A stretch of 64,000 nt of DNA from Cladocopium goreaui (lineage: Eukaryota; Sar; Dinophyceae; Suessiales; Symbiodiniaceae), in contig CAMXCT020001558.1 in NCBI GenBank assembly GCA_947184155.2, forward strand, positions 565,778 to 629,777. The letters are read 5' to 3'. The notes below the pieces were generated by a model. The model ran no database searches, was not told where the DNA came from, and worked only from the letters and a program-made list of their open reading frames with translations. Shown here one piece after another: positions 21,137 to 32,651 of this stretch. A program made the translations under genes and the position numbers. Within the stretch, counting starts at the first letter, position 1, and every line of letters starts with the position of its first letter.

Positions 21137-21852
21137 CTACTGTGAATTTATTACGGTTGGCCCTTGGGAACAAGGTGCTGCTGGAACATCTGTTGATACC
21201 CCAGACTGCTCCAACTCAGTGTTGCATCCTGCCATGAGTCGCTCAAAGGCAGCCGCCAAATCTGCACCCCTCTGGGCTCTCTGAGCAACATCAGATGTGT
21301 CCAGCAGCTCTCCCACATCGCATCCAGCCTCCGGCTTTACATCTCTTTTTTTTCAGTGAATCAGTGAAAAAAAAGAGAATATCTGAATTAATTTGGATGC
21401 TTGCATAGGAAAAACGATGATACTGAAATTACACAAAAAACACTCACAAAAATGAGCTGATTAACATGCAGACAATTCACAGGATACAGATACAAAGCGG
21501 TCAAAGACACCCATTGCAACGTTGATAATGGCTGAACCATTGTGCCGCGGATGTTTTGCTTGACTGCTGCTGCAATCAGAGACTGCTCATGCGACTGGCT
21601 GGAAAAGCCTTGGATTCTGACACATGAATACTGTCAACACCAATGACACACCATGAAAAACATCAACTGAACCATCAACCAGTGAGAAAAGACTTCAAAC
21701 ATCGCACATATGTCTGCCTTTGAGGACAATTTACAGCCTAGACACATGTTGGGATATCAAGCAAAGACTCGATGATTTGCGAGAGCTTTGGGTCGGCTAA
21801 AACTTCGGCAGATGCTGTGCTCAGGAGATCCATGATCATATGCCACCTTGGG
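21137..21852 (-). CDS. Candidate gene fragment in the spacer, minus strand
   Basis: Three islands in minus order. 21,852-21,738 follows the acceptor AACATTGTCTTGCAG and reads MDLLSTASAEVLADPKLSQ, ending PTCV at a TAG or at a donor just before it. 21,630-21,494 follows TTGGTGTTGACAG and is open with SLIAAAVKQNIRGTMVQ. About 21,340-21,137 reads VGELLDTSDVAQRAQRGADL and RLMAGCNTELEQSG to a TAG, with a GTAATA donor option before it. The composition (acidic, Ala/Leu-rich, amphipathic) is that of a soluble helical protein. No family is recognised. A decayed second copy of the first island lies near 22,100-22,140 (same MDLLST, then a stop). The frame across the islands is not proven, and the plus strand has a 50-codon frame at 21,085-21,237 antisense to the last island. 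Confidence 0.35.
21343..21377. repeat. Hairpin with 13 bp perfect stem
   Basis: CTCTTTTTTTTCA and TGAAAAAAAAGAG enclose nine bases. It sits between two of the minus-strand exon islands and could be an intronic hairpin. Confidence 0.8.
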
Positions 21853-22380
21853 CTGCAAGACAATGTTAACAAACACATGGGATAAATTCACTCTTAATGC
21901 CCTGTCTGCTTGGCAAATTAGAGTTGCCAAGTGATATAGGTATGGGGTATGCCCCTTGAAGTTGCTACTGGTGCCTGGAACCACCCCCAGCCAGTGCCTA
22001 ACATGCCTAAGGTTCTTGGCAACTCGAAGTTGCCAAGTGAATGATTTGTATTGGCCCAACCATGAACATGTGCTTGGCTACTGCTAGTACTGACTCAAGT
22101 GCTTAAGAGATCCATGATCAAATGCGAACTAAGGCTGCGTGACAATGCTAACCGAGCAAATGAGGAACATTCACTCTTACTGCTCTGTCTGCTTGGCAAC
22201 TCAGAGTTGCCAAGCGATATAGGTATGTCCCTTGAAGTTGCTACTGTTACCTGGAACCACCCCCAGCCAGAGCCCAACATGCCCCATGTGCTTGGCAACT
22301 CTCAGTTGCCAAGCGAATGGTGAGTATTGGCCTAGACATGCCCATTTGCTTGGCTACTGTTGTTACTGGCTCATGACTAC
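21815..22380. repeat. Two tandem units of about 285 bp with 10 bp hairpins
   Basis: Both units contain TCACTCTTA, a CTTGGCAACT-type hairpin, GATATAGGTATG, CCTTGAAGTTGCTACTG, GGAACCACCCCCAGCCAG, a second hairpin, and GCTTGGCTACTG. Four hairpins (near 21,913, 22,017, 22,194 and 22,291) have 9-10 bp stems of CTTGGCAACT / AGTTGCCAAG with three-base loops. Confidence 0.85.
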
Positions 22381-22406
22381 TGGAACCAAGGCTTCCGAAC
22401 TGGACG

Positions 22407-23020
22407 TGCAGAACAATTGAGAGGGGGCTTGCCGAACACCAAGGGTTGGATTTCAGGCTCATTTGTCTGGCAACTCTCAGTTGCCGGACGGTTCAGGGGG
22501 TAGGGTTGCCGAGCACATGTTTGTCTGGCAACTCTCAGGTGCCGAACAGTTGAGGCAGGGATGCGCCGAACAGTGGAGGGGGGGCTTGCCGAACACCAAG
22601 GGTTGGATTTCTGGCTCATTTGTCTGGCAACTCTCAGTTGCCGGACGGTTCAGGGGGTAGGGTTGCCGAGCACATGTTTGTCTGGCAACTCTCAGTTGCC
22701 GAACAGTTGAGGCAGGGATGCGCCGAACAGTGGAGGGGGGGCTTGCCGAACACCAAGGGTTGGATTTCTGGCTCATTTGTCTGGCAACTCTCAGTTGCCG
22801 AACGGTTCAGGGGGTAGGGTTGCCGAGCACATGTTTGTCTGGCAACTCTCAGTTGCCGAACAGTTGAGGCAGGGATTGGCCGAACAGTGGAGGGGGGGCT
22901 TGCCGAACACCAAGGGTTGGATTTCAGGCTCATTTGTCTGGCAACTCTCAGTTGCCGAACGGTTCAGGGGAGGTTGCCGAACACATAAGCTTTGCTTGGC
23001 AACTTGGTTGCCGAACGATT
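22407..23020. repeat. 157 bp satellite, four units
   Basis: Identical phrases recur at 22,463, 22,620, 22,777 and 22,934, exactly 157 bases apart. Each unit contains two hairpins GGCAACT-CTC-AGTTGCC and the phrases GAACACCAAGGGTTGGATTT and GGTTGCCGAGCACATG. The hairpin is a shortened form of the one in the preceding tandem duplication, so the satellite probably grew from it. Confidence 0.95.
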
Positions 23021-23412
23021 GAGGCAGGGCCCAAAGAGGAGATGAGAGGGTTCCCAACAGAAAAAAATCCTGACAAGTCGCTGAACGTTAGAGGGAAGGT
23101 TGCCCAACACAGAAGCTTTGCTTTGGCAGCTCAGTTGCCAAATGGTTACTGGAAGGGTTGCTGAAAAAATCATTCATCAACCAATATACAATGAAACGTA
23201 TTTTGTTGAACACTCTGAGCATTACAAGCTGAACAACTGATCAATCATCATCAATGCTTATCAGCATGACCATGCATCAGTGGCTAAGAATGCTATTGCA
23301 TTATCTTGGATTCACAGCTTGAGTCCCAGGGTCGCCAACCGACAGGCTAATCCTCGCTTCTGTCCATCTGCGAACCGCAAACCGGCTTCACATCGTTCCA
23401 AATCACGAGTGA

Positions 23413-23439
23413 GGACCACTTTTGGAGGCTCAGATGTCC
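23413..23439 (+). repeat. Edge motif of spacer, right copy
   Basis: An exact same-orientation copy of the 27-base motif at 20,976. Here its orientation relative to the neighbouring element end agrees with that in the larger inverted-repeat structure at 52-63 kb. Confidence 0.85.
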
Positions 23440-23489
23440 AAAAAGTGCACACTACATTACACTACACAACACTCCACTACACTCCACTA

Positions 23490-23984
23490 CACTAAATTAA
23501 ATTACACTACGCTACACTACATCACACTACACAACACTCCGCTACACTCCCCTACACAAAATTACACTACACTACACCACATCACTCTACGCTACACTAC
23601 ATTCCACTACACTCCACCACACTTCACTACACTGCATTACACTTCACTACAGTACACTGCATGACACTGCACCACAGATAGTAGACAGGTAGAGAGATAG
23701 ACAGATAGATAGATGGATGGATGGACGGATGGATGGATAGATAGATAGATAGATAGATAGGTAATTAGATGAAAGAGAGAGAGAGAGATATAGATAGATC
23801 GATAGATAGATAGATAGGTAGGTAGGTAGGTAGATAGGTAGATTGTCAGAGAAAGAGTGTGAGAGATCAATCATCTTTCGATCCATCAGTGGCTTCACTC
23901 TGCCATCCCTGATTCACAACAACCAACTTCTCCTATAGGTTTCCTATTTTTGAAACTTCCGCCACCGCCTTGTGCGGTGCTACT
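23490..23984 (-). mobile_element. Terminal repeat of foldback-like element, right central copy
   Basis: It mirrors the left central copy. The end sequence differs by one base in the GGCGG run (GCCACC against GCCGCC). With its partner it brackets 3.52 kb around the palindrome centre. Confidence 0.7.
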
Positions 23985-24407
23985 GGTAAACTTGTTCATT
24001 TGATGTCGGTGATTCTGACCTCGTTTGACTTTGCTATGACCCTGTTTTACTGGGTGTGGTTTTCACCCTTTTCCAGTCTTCAGTTTCCCGACCCTTGGGA
24101 CCTGTTAGATCAAGGTCTTGATTGCCCAGGAACCTTGTTAATGATTAGGCTAAGATTGTTCGGTCTGTGCACCTGTGCCTCCGTCATGAGACTGTGGATC
24201 TAGACATTTCTAGGGTCAGCAATGCATATATTGCTGCAATAAATTGCATGCACCGAGTTCAAAATCAGAGGATGGACACACGTGATTGATGATGATTAAT
24301 GCCTGTGTCGTCATTACTCCTTTGACTGTCAAGTGACACATTCCAGTTCCGCTACAGTTCCGCCAAATTCTTATGACCCCATTCAACTTTTTATCGTGTT
24401 CAAATGA

Positions 24408-26023
24408 TCAAGTTAAGCTAGCACTTTGGACTTGTCCGGAAAGTTTGGAGGAATCTTCATCCACTTCGACCGTATTCCCTTCAGTCAGGTCTCGCACTTC
24501 TTGGGAGGCCAAATGCCAGCAGCCAGGAACTCCTACACAAGATGATACAAGATGGGAACTCAGGTCATTTAGCTGTGCCGGAATTGACAAGCAACTGGTC
24601 CAGCTCTTGGTCACCAAAACAAAACACTGGCCCTGCCTTCTTCACCTTGCTCCAAGAGGAAGAGGCATCGGATGGCTGTCCAGCATCTGGCTCCTGAAGC
24701 ACAGCAGGCCGCCAATCTAGTATTCACACATGCAGCCATGCACTCCTAGACAACATGGGAACTCAGGTCGTTGAGCTGTGCCGGCATTGACAAGCAACTG
24801 GTCCAGCCCTTGGTCACCAAAACAAAGCACTGGCACTGCCTTCTTCACCTTGCTCCAAGATGAAGAGGCATCGGATGGCTGTCCAGCAGGCTCCTGAACC
24901 ACAGCAGGCCGCCAATCTAGTATTCACAGAAGCAAGGGTTCGACATAAAGGCTCTTCGTCGTGCTTTGGCCCACTCCAATTTGTCATAATTTGTTGCAAG
25001 CAAATCACCAGTGCTTTTTTAAAAGGCTTCCAGTCTTGACATGGCAACACAAGATGAACAGTGCCTTCTTCACCTTCACCGCATTGGTCTCACAAGCCAC
25101 TTCCTGCATAGAATGACCCCGAGAAAACCCATGTAAAATCTTTCAATCCACTAGACAATACTGTTTGCTGAGGTTACAGAACATAACTCAACATATTAGT
25201 ATCTATCTTGACTTGGCGAACTCCCAGAATGAGACCTCCTTTGTGACCATACTCGGACCACAGCTCGATCCATCCAATTCCTGGAACGGCCACGCGCCCC
25301 AATCAACAAACAAAATTCAATGGCAAAAATCAAAAAGTTGCTCCTAACGTATCATGAAGCAGGTATTTCCACACAAAAATGTTGAAAATGTCCTGAGGCT
25401 TCCATTGAACTTCCATTGGACTTTCATTGCCCTTCCCGCAATATTCAACTGCTCAATTCTGCTCAATACGTTTTTTCTGTGTCTATTACTGGTAGATACC
25501 ACTACACTGCCCACAAAGCGGTCTCCTTCTTGGCTGCAATCAAGCCCTCTCGATGTTCGGACGGCTCTGGTCCATGAAGAATTTCCTCCAGCTTGCCAGC
25601 TGGTCCCAAGATCCCAATAAAAGCAAAGACTAATATTCTGCCATGGTATGCCATGGTTGCCTTCTTTGTGATTTCTACCCACCCCAATGTTATTTCAACC
25701 CGCCCCAGATTGGTTGACAATACGAACGTGACCTAAACACGGCCATGGATCCCAGCACAACATAGCACAAATTGAGACAAGAGACTGCTGTTCCTCAGCT
25801 TTTTTCTTCTTCCAAGCATCCCAGCCAGACTTCCCTGACTTCCTCTTTTTGGATGGTTTTTTCTCGGCCGTCTCGTAAATCTTTTCAACAATGCGCTCTG
25901 TGGATTGGGCGATGGATCGGCAATGTGAATGATGGTGATGAAGCTCTGCCTTGATGATCTGGGCCAGTTGCTCCCGCTCCAGGTACAGCCGCGACATTCC
26001 CGGCACAGGAGAAGGTATTGACT
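24408..26023 (-). CDS. Candidate multi-exon gene, right-arm copy
   Basis: Mirror of the candidate gene at 18.4-20 kb, transcribed toward the same centre, so the two copies converge. The first large island (26,023-25,794) reads identically. Directly after it the sequence is GAGGAACAGCAG, where the left copy has GAGGACACAGCAG, a one-base indel. That fits an intron beginning with GA after the GAG but would break any read-through frame. The twin exons (near 24,893-24,818 and 24,694-24,616) and the last exon (24,532-24,408) are kept. Transcripts from the two arms could pair as double-stranded RNA. Confidence 0.4.
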
Positions 26024-27084
26024 CTGTGAAAAAATAAAGTGCTGGGTCATTCAATCAGGTAATATATCAGGGTCCCACAAAGCAGGTCATGATAGCTCAT
26101 GGATCTACATGTGCGGATGCTATCTGATGTTATCTTGCTATGCTGTATGTAGTTATACCCGTCTAGTGTGGTCATGTGGATGAGTTGACCATGACCCAAA
26201 TATTGAAAGGATCTTCCTTCAACTTGAGAGCCCCAGCTCTGGCAGCGTCATCCAACACAAGATGACACAATGCAATAGAAACATAGAATAAAACCCAAAA
26301 AAGCGAGAGAGAGAGAGAGAGAGAGAGAGTGATCCTCACCGTGACATCTGCTTGTATCCAACTTCTAGGGGAACACTATGGAAACTAGTAGGCTTCGAAA
26401 ATCTTGGAAACCATGCCATCCATCCTGGGGCTCATATTGTCCCTTAGCCCTGATTGGCATGTATCCAACAATAGCATCTTCCTCATGGCATTGCTTGACA
26501 GGATTTCCTACTGTTGTGCCCCTGTATGTCACTGTAACAATCTGTAACACTACCTGGTGTGGAATGGTGTGGATGACTTGTTATAATATGTTGTGATGGG
26601 CCTGGGGTGCTTTCCTGGCTGTCAAACCGCTAAATGCCTATGACGTGCATGCTGTGAATATTGGGGCGCACTTTCCTTTGGCAAGATCCAAATATATATC
26701 CGATTCTCTTCTGGCGTTTTCATTGTGGCATATTCTGGCATTGCTTGACAGATCTTCACAGGGATCTTGAGTACACAGGTCAATTTCCCACGGGCGCGCG
26801 CTTCTTTCCTGCGATATTGCGATATATGCGTGCATACTGCGAGTTATCGGGCGCTTTCCCTGCTTGGCAAGCATTCAATTACTGTCAATCATATGCTAGG
26901 GTCTTCATTGTGGCATTGCTTGACTGGATGTTTATTTTGTACACAAAAAGCAATTTCCTACAGGCGCGCGCTTCTCTTGCGCGCCCGGGGTGGGCGCGCT
27001 CCTTTTCTACGCGCCTAGGCTGGGCGCGCACGTGTTGTGCGCGCCTGGGCTGGTTTTGCTGTCACTGTAACACCTTGTGTCTTT

Positions 27085-27350
27085 ACGGAGACTTCCCAGG
27101 GACTTTACAGGGGACTCTTCTCTATGGAGACTTTTCCTCTTTACGGAGACTTCCCGGGGACTCTTCTCTACAGAGACTTTTCCTCTTTACGGAGACTTCC
27201 CGGGGACTCTTCTCTATGGAGACTTTTCCTCTTTACGGAGACTTCCTGGGGACTCTTCTCTATGGAGACTTTTCCTCTTTACGGAGACTTCCCGGGGACT
27301 CTTCTCTATGGAGACTTTTCCTCTTTACGGAGACTACTTTTCCTCTTCCC
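27085..27350. repeat. 46 bp minisatellite (right arm)
   Basis: Mirror of the block near 17.1-17.4 kb with the same unit count, so this array is stable between the arms. Confidence 0.9.
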
Positions 27351-27951
27351 GGCGCGCTCCTTTTCTACGCGCCTAGGGTTTTGCTGTCACTGTAACACCT
27401 TGTGTGGAAAACCTTTTGTGATGGGTGTGGGATCTATATATCTACTAATATCATATACCGATACCCATATATCTATATAATATCCATATAAGCCCGCTCC
27501 CTGATCCGAATGACCTGACCCGGAGATGGAGGACCTGTGCAACCTGTGCAGGCCTGCTGTTCCTGATTCCAAGTGACCCAGAGATTGAGGATCACACTCT
27601 TTCCCAGGCAGGAAGCCAAACATCATGCACTACCTGGTGCACTGGCTTCAAGACTGGGACTTCATGATGCAGGAACGAACGGCTAGACAGACATTGGGCA
27701 ATTTTAATGTGAAACACTCATGTCATGGCTTGGCTTGCCAACGTCAAACGGCAGTCACATGCCATAGCATTTCTTCACACTGCGTAAGTCCCTGTGTGTA
27801 CAAGAGACAGCGCGCTGCTGGACGTGTTGGTGCCACAACAGCCCCAATCAGTCCTACTGGCTACCCATTGACCAGCAAAGGATAAGCTGATTGAACAATA
27901 CATCCAGTGCTGACTAATGAACAATTCTGATGGACCCCCAGGGAAACGTAC

Positions 27952-27990
27952 CTCATTGTTGCAGCTTCATCTGCATCAGGAGCTTTGAGC
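27952..27990 (-). CDS. Mirror copy of the 39-base candidate exon
   Basis: Identical exon, acceptor and donor to the left-arm island at 16,458-16,496. Confidence 0.3.
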
Positions 27991-28159
27991 CTGGGAGAGT
28001 CAGAGAGGTCACACCTACCAAAGCAACAGCAACAGCAACAACAAGGACAGCAGCAACAACCCCGAGCAGAACAAGAGGACAACAAGGAGAACAACAACAG
28101 CAGCAACAGCAACAGCAACAGCCAACAGCCAACAGCAACAGTAATGACAACAACAAACA

Positions 28160-29105
28160 AGCTTTCCTGGATGCCAGGATGAACAACAATATCATCATCA
28201 GCAACAACAACAAAACAAACTTTCCTGGAAGCCAGGATGAACAACAATATCATCATCAACAACAACAAGACAAGCTTTCCTGGATGCCAGGGTGAACAAC
28301 AATATCATCATCAACAACAACAAAACAAGCTTTCCTGGATGCCAGGACGAACAACAATATCATAATCAACAACAACAACAACAACAACAACAAACTTTCC
28401 TGGATGCCAGGACGAACAACAATATCATAATCATCAACAACAACAAGAACAAACCACACTTTCCTGGAAGCCAGGATGAACAACAATATCATCATCAACA
28501 ACAACAACAAAACAAGCTTTCCTGGATGCCAGGATGTACAACACTATCATCATCAACAACAACAACAACAAAACAAGCTTTCCTGGATGCCAGGATAAAC
28601 AACAATATCATCGTCAACAACAACAACAACAACAAAACAAACTTTCCTGGATGCCAGGATGAACAACAATATCATCAACAACATCAACAACAACAACAGC
28701 AACAAGAACAAAACAAGCTTTCCTGGATGCCAGGATGAACAACAATATCATCATCAACAACAACGAAAAACAAGCTTTCCTGGATGCCCGGATGAACAAC
28801 AATATCATCATCAACAACAACAACAACAAGAACAAAACAAACTTTCCTGGATGCCAGGATAAACAACAATATCATCATCAACAACAACAACAAAACAAGC
28901 TTTCCTGGATGCCAGGATGAACAACAATATCATCATCAACAACAACAACATCAAAACAAGCTTTCCTGGATGCTAGGATGAACAACAATACCATGCTCAT
29001 CATCAACAACAACAACAAGCTTTCCTGGGTGCCAGGACAATATCATCAACAAGACCAACAAGAACACAACAACAACGACGATGACGACGACGACGACGAC
29101 GACAA
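28160..29105. repeat. About 60 bp AAC-rich minisatellite (right arm)
   Basis: Mirror of the left-arm block, about 15 units. It is not part of the 6.3 kb duplication: its outer edge, in the ACAACAACAAG run, is one breakpoint of that duplication. Confidence 0.92.
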
Positions 29106-29512
29106 CAACAACAACAAGAATAATAATAATAATAAACAATAGCAGCAACAACAACCACAACAGTGCCAAGGACAATGACAATAGCAACAGCAACAAAAAC
29201 ACACAAGTCATTAATAGGAACAACAACAACAACAACTACTACTACTACTACTATTATTACTACTACTATGACACCGCCACTTCCACACAGAGTTGATATT
29301 GCAAAAAAAAGAAAAGGTCAAAAAAAATCAAAACACAATCAAAAACATAGTTGTTAAAAGAGACAAATCCAAAAACAAAGTCAAACAAAATCAAACAAAA
29401 AGTCAAAAACATAGTTGTTAAAACAGTCAACTGAGAAAATGCAAACCAAAAAAATCAAAAAACTGTTGAAAACTGAGAAAATGCAAACCCAAAATCAAAT
29501 TTTCAACTTCCC

Positions 29513-30308
29513 AGTCATCAGTGGCATCACTGTCATCAGTGGCATCGCTGTCATCAGTGGCATTGCTGTCATCAGTGGCATCACTCTCATCATTGTCATT
29601 ACTGGCATCACTTTTAGCATTGTCATCCCTGTCATCGCTGTCATCACTGTCATCGTTGTCATCGTTGCCATCACTGGCATCACTCTTATCATTGTCATCG
29701 CTGTCATCATTGTCAACCTTGTCATTGTTGTCATCACTGGCATCACTGTCATCATTGTCATCACTGTCATCACTGTCATCACTGCCATCATTGTCATCGT
29801 TGTCATCCTTGTCATCGTTGTCATCATTGCCATAACTGTCGTCACTGCCATCACTGGCATCATTGTCATCGTTGACATCATTGTCATCGTTGTCATCACT
29901 GCCATCACTGGCATCACTGTCATCAGTGTCATCATTGTCATCGTTGACATCATTGTCATGGTTGTCATCCTTGGTATCACTGTCATCGTTGTCATCACTG
30001 TCATCACTGTTATCATTGTCACCGTTGTCATCACTGTCATCGTTGTCATCACTGTTATCATTGCCATCGTTGTCATCACTGTCATCGTTGTCATCACTGT
30101 CATCGTTGTCATCACTGTCATCGTTGTCATCACTGTCATCGTTGTCATCACTGTCATCGTTGTCATCACTGTCATCACTGTTATCATTGTCACCGTTGTC
30201 ATCACTGTCATCGTTGTCATCACTGTTATCATTGCCATCGTTGTCATCACTGTCATCGTTGTCATCACTGTCATCGTTGTCATCACTGTCATCACTGTTA
30301 TCATTGTC
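29513..30308. repeat. GTC/ATC tract, longer block, unit A
   Basis: Counterpart of 14,160-14,945 with an extra internal duplication of a CATCACTGTTATCATTG-containing piece near 30,170-30,230. Confidence 0.88.
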
Positions 30309-30527
30309 GTAAGGGTTCTGCTTGCAGATCCCGCTGTTTTTAGGACTCTGGTGAAGCCTGCGTAACGCACGCGTGCTGCGTCTCGTGATTATTTAAGAGC
30401 GACCACGCGCAAGCGTCCACTCAACTTAATTGTCTGGAAGATATGCCAGATGGTAACTGTGTGACCCAACTGTGAACACAGCGAAATCGTGTTTTTAATT
30501 TTTGAACCTTCCTTGATATGAAAAACA

Positions 30528-30560
30528 AATACAGACGATAAGATTCTTATCGTCTGTATT
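30528..30560. repeat. 33 nt palindrome, unit A copy
   Basis: Exact match to the left-arm palindrome, again midway between the two trinucleotide tracts. Confidence 0.88.
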
Positions 30561-30825
30561 ATTTTCTGCTGTGTTTTTTTTGTGCATACCTCTTGGTGAT
30601 TTGACATTTGGTTTTGCACTGTGAGAATCCTTCTGAAAGGAGATCGAACTCATTTAATTTATTTCATGACGCTATGGTTTCTGTTTATTTTGGGGAACTT
30701 CTATTTTGAACCACATATTTTCTGTGAGTGTGATCTGATTTTATCATCTCCGGATTTTTTTCATTTCAAGTTCCTTGATCTGAACCTGCGGTGATTTATG
30801 TTTTACGCTGCACGCGCAGAGTTTC

Positions 30826-31061
30826 AAAACATCGTTGTCATCACTGTCATCGTTGTCATCACTGTCATCGTTGTCATCACTGTCATCACTGTTATCATTG
30901 TCATCGTTGTCATCACTGTCATCGTTGTCATCACTGTCATCGTTGTCATCACTGTCATCGTTGTCATCACTGTCATCGTTGTCGTCACTGTCATCACTGT
31001 TATCGTTGTAATCGTTGTCATCACTTTCATAACCGTCATCATTAACATTTTCATCACCCAT
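30826..31061. repeat. 18 bp tract, shorter block, unit A
   Basis: One fewer 18 bp unit than the left arm and an ACTGTTATC variant inside. The minus frame again opens MGDENVNDDGYESDDND. Confidence 0.88.
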
Positions 31062-31600
31062 TATTGCCCATCCGTTTTTGGCCTACATGTAAAACAACCC
31101 TTACCTGGATGGAAATGCCTGGATGGAAATGGAACATACTTGGACCTCATATGGACCTTATGAACAAACCATAACAAAAATTAACACACCAATTTTAGGA
31201 TGTTCTTCATTCTGATAGGATTTAAATATATTTTAAATAGATGTTTCGTTTTGACCGGACTTGACACTTTAAACATTGTGATAAAAATGACCTGGATCCT
31301 GTCAGTTTGCTCATGAATCTACCCATCCAGAAAAAAATATGGCTGCACTTGTCACTTCAACATTGCATCTCCCACAGGCACACCCCAAGAACAAAATTCC
31401 CTACACAAAATTAGACTCCATAACTGAAAACAGAAAAAAAACAAAAACAAAAAAAACCAAAGATTCCAGAGAAAGGTTGGGGGGCTCATAGTTGCTGGAT
31501 CTTTGTTTTTTTTTGTTTTTTGTTTTTTTGGTTTTTTCGGTGTTTGTGTTTTTTTGGTGGTTTTGCTTATTGTACCGCCTGTCTATAGGGGTGGTTTTAC

Positions 31601-31652
31601 CTTGAAAATGTTTTCTCCATTGCTGCCGGTCTCTCCTTCCATACTCAGCCAT
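31601..31652 (-). CDS. Candidate first exon, unit A copy
   Basis: Same ATG, peptide MAEYGRRDRQQWRKHFQ and GTAAAAC donor as in the left arm. Confidence 0.28.
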
Positions 31653-32651
31653 AGTCTTTCACTAGGACTGCTGTGTGTCTGGAAGGCTACTTCTCAAAGA
31701 GATGCTGCATACTTTTGAAAGGAATATTGTGTGTAACTGTATATATATATATATATATGTATAGTTAATAATATCATACAGTGAATTATGTTATTTGAAA
31801 ATTATATTGTATTTTCCGAATGAATAATATTTTCATGAAACCGTCAAGTCCTGTCTGAAAGGCATGCCGCTTTTCTGAAAAACACTAATGTATATGCATA
31901 TTTTATCTAAGGAAATGCTACCCTTCTCTAAAAGGACTACTGCCTCTGTGGAAGGAATTACATATGTTCATTAAAATATATGGAAGACAGAACGCACTTG
32001 TTCTAAAGGAATGCTATGCACATCTCAGGGTCTTGCTTTACACTTTCTCAAAGGAATGTTGCTCCCTCTATAGAAGAATGTTGCATAGAGGCATGCCACA
32101 ACTTCCTCAAGAAATGCCACATTCTTTCAAATTCTCAACCATAAAACTACCACCACCAGCACCACCACGACTACTACTACTACTACTACTTCTTCTTCTT
32201 CACCTTTTACTACTGCAGTAATGACAACAACAACAACAAAACATAGTTGTCCTGGTAACCATGAATGACAATGATTGACAGGAAGAACATAAAACTATCA
32301 TGACAACAAGACCCAAATGTAACAAAAAACACACATGTACTGAGGCTAGTGAGGTAGTAGCTGAGGTCCTGTACTGAGATTGTGACAATGTTGCGAATCA
32401 GCTTGGGAAAAAAAATGTCTCTGTTCGAGACACTGCCTGTTCGGCAGACTAGTTACTGTTTTTTGTTGCGTGCAGATTCCTGAGTGGTTCCTTAGTGGTC
32501 CTTAGTGGTCCTTAGTGGTCCTTAGTGTGTACATGTGTACGTGCTGCCATGTATAGGAATCTTAATATTAATTCATGTATAAGTGTATATATATATATGT
32601 ATTATATACGTAAATGTCTATATATAAATATATATGTCTATATATATATAT

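Larger units (their letters stand above)
20971..23489. other. Palindrome spacer
   Basis: This is the only part between 3,776 and 47,319 that is not mirrored. It holds two direct copies of a 27-base motif at its edges, minus-strand exon islands, a local tandem duplication, a 157 bp satellite and about 320 bases of plain sequence (23,090-23,410). Confidence 0.9.

Noticed and set aside
22407-23020. Regular repeats that might recall a CRISPR array
   Set aside because: The whole 157 bp unit is repeated, with no unique spacers, no associated genes and a eukaryotic context.
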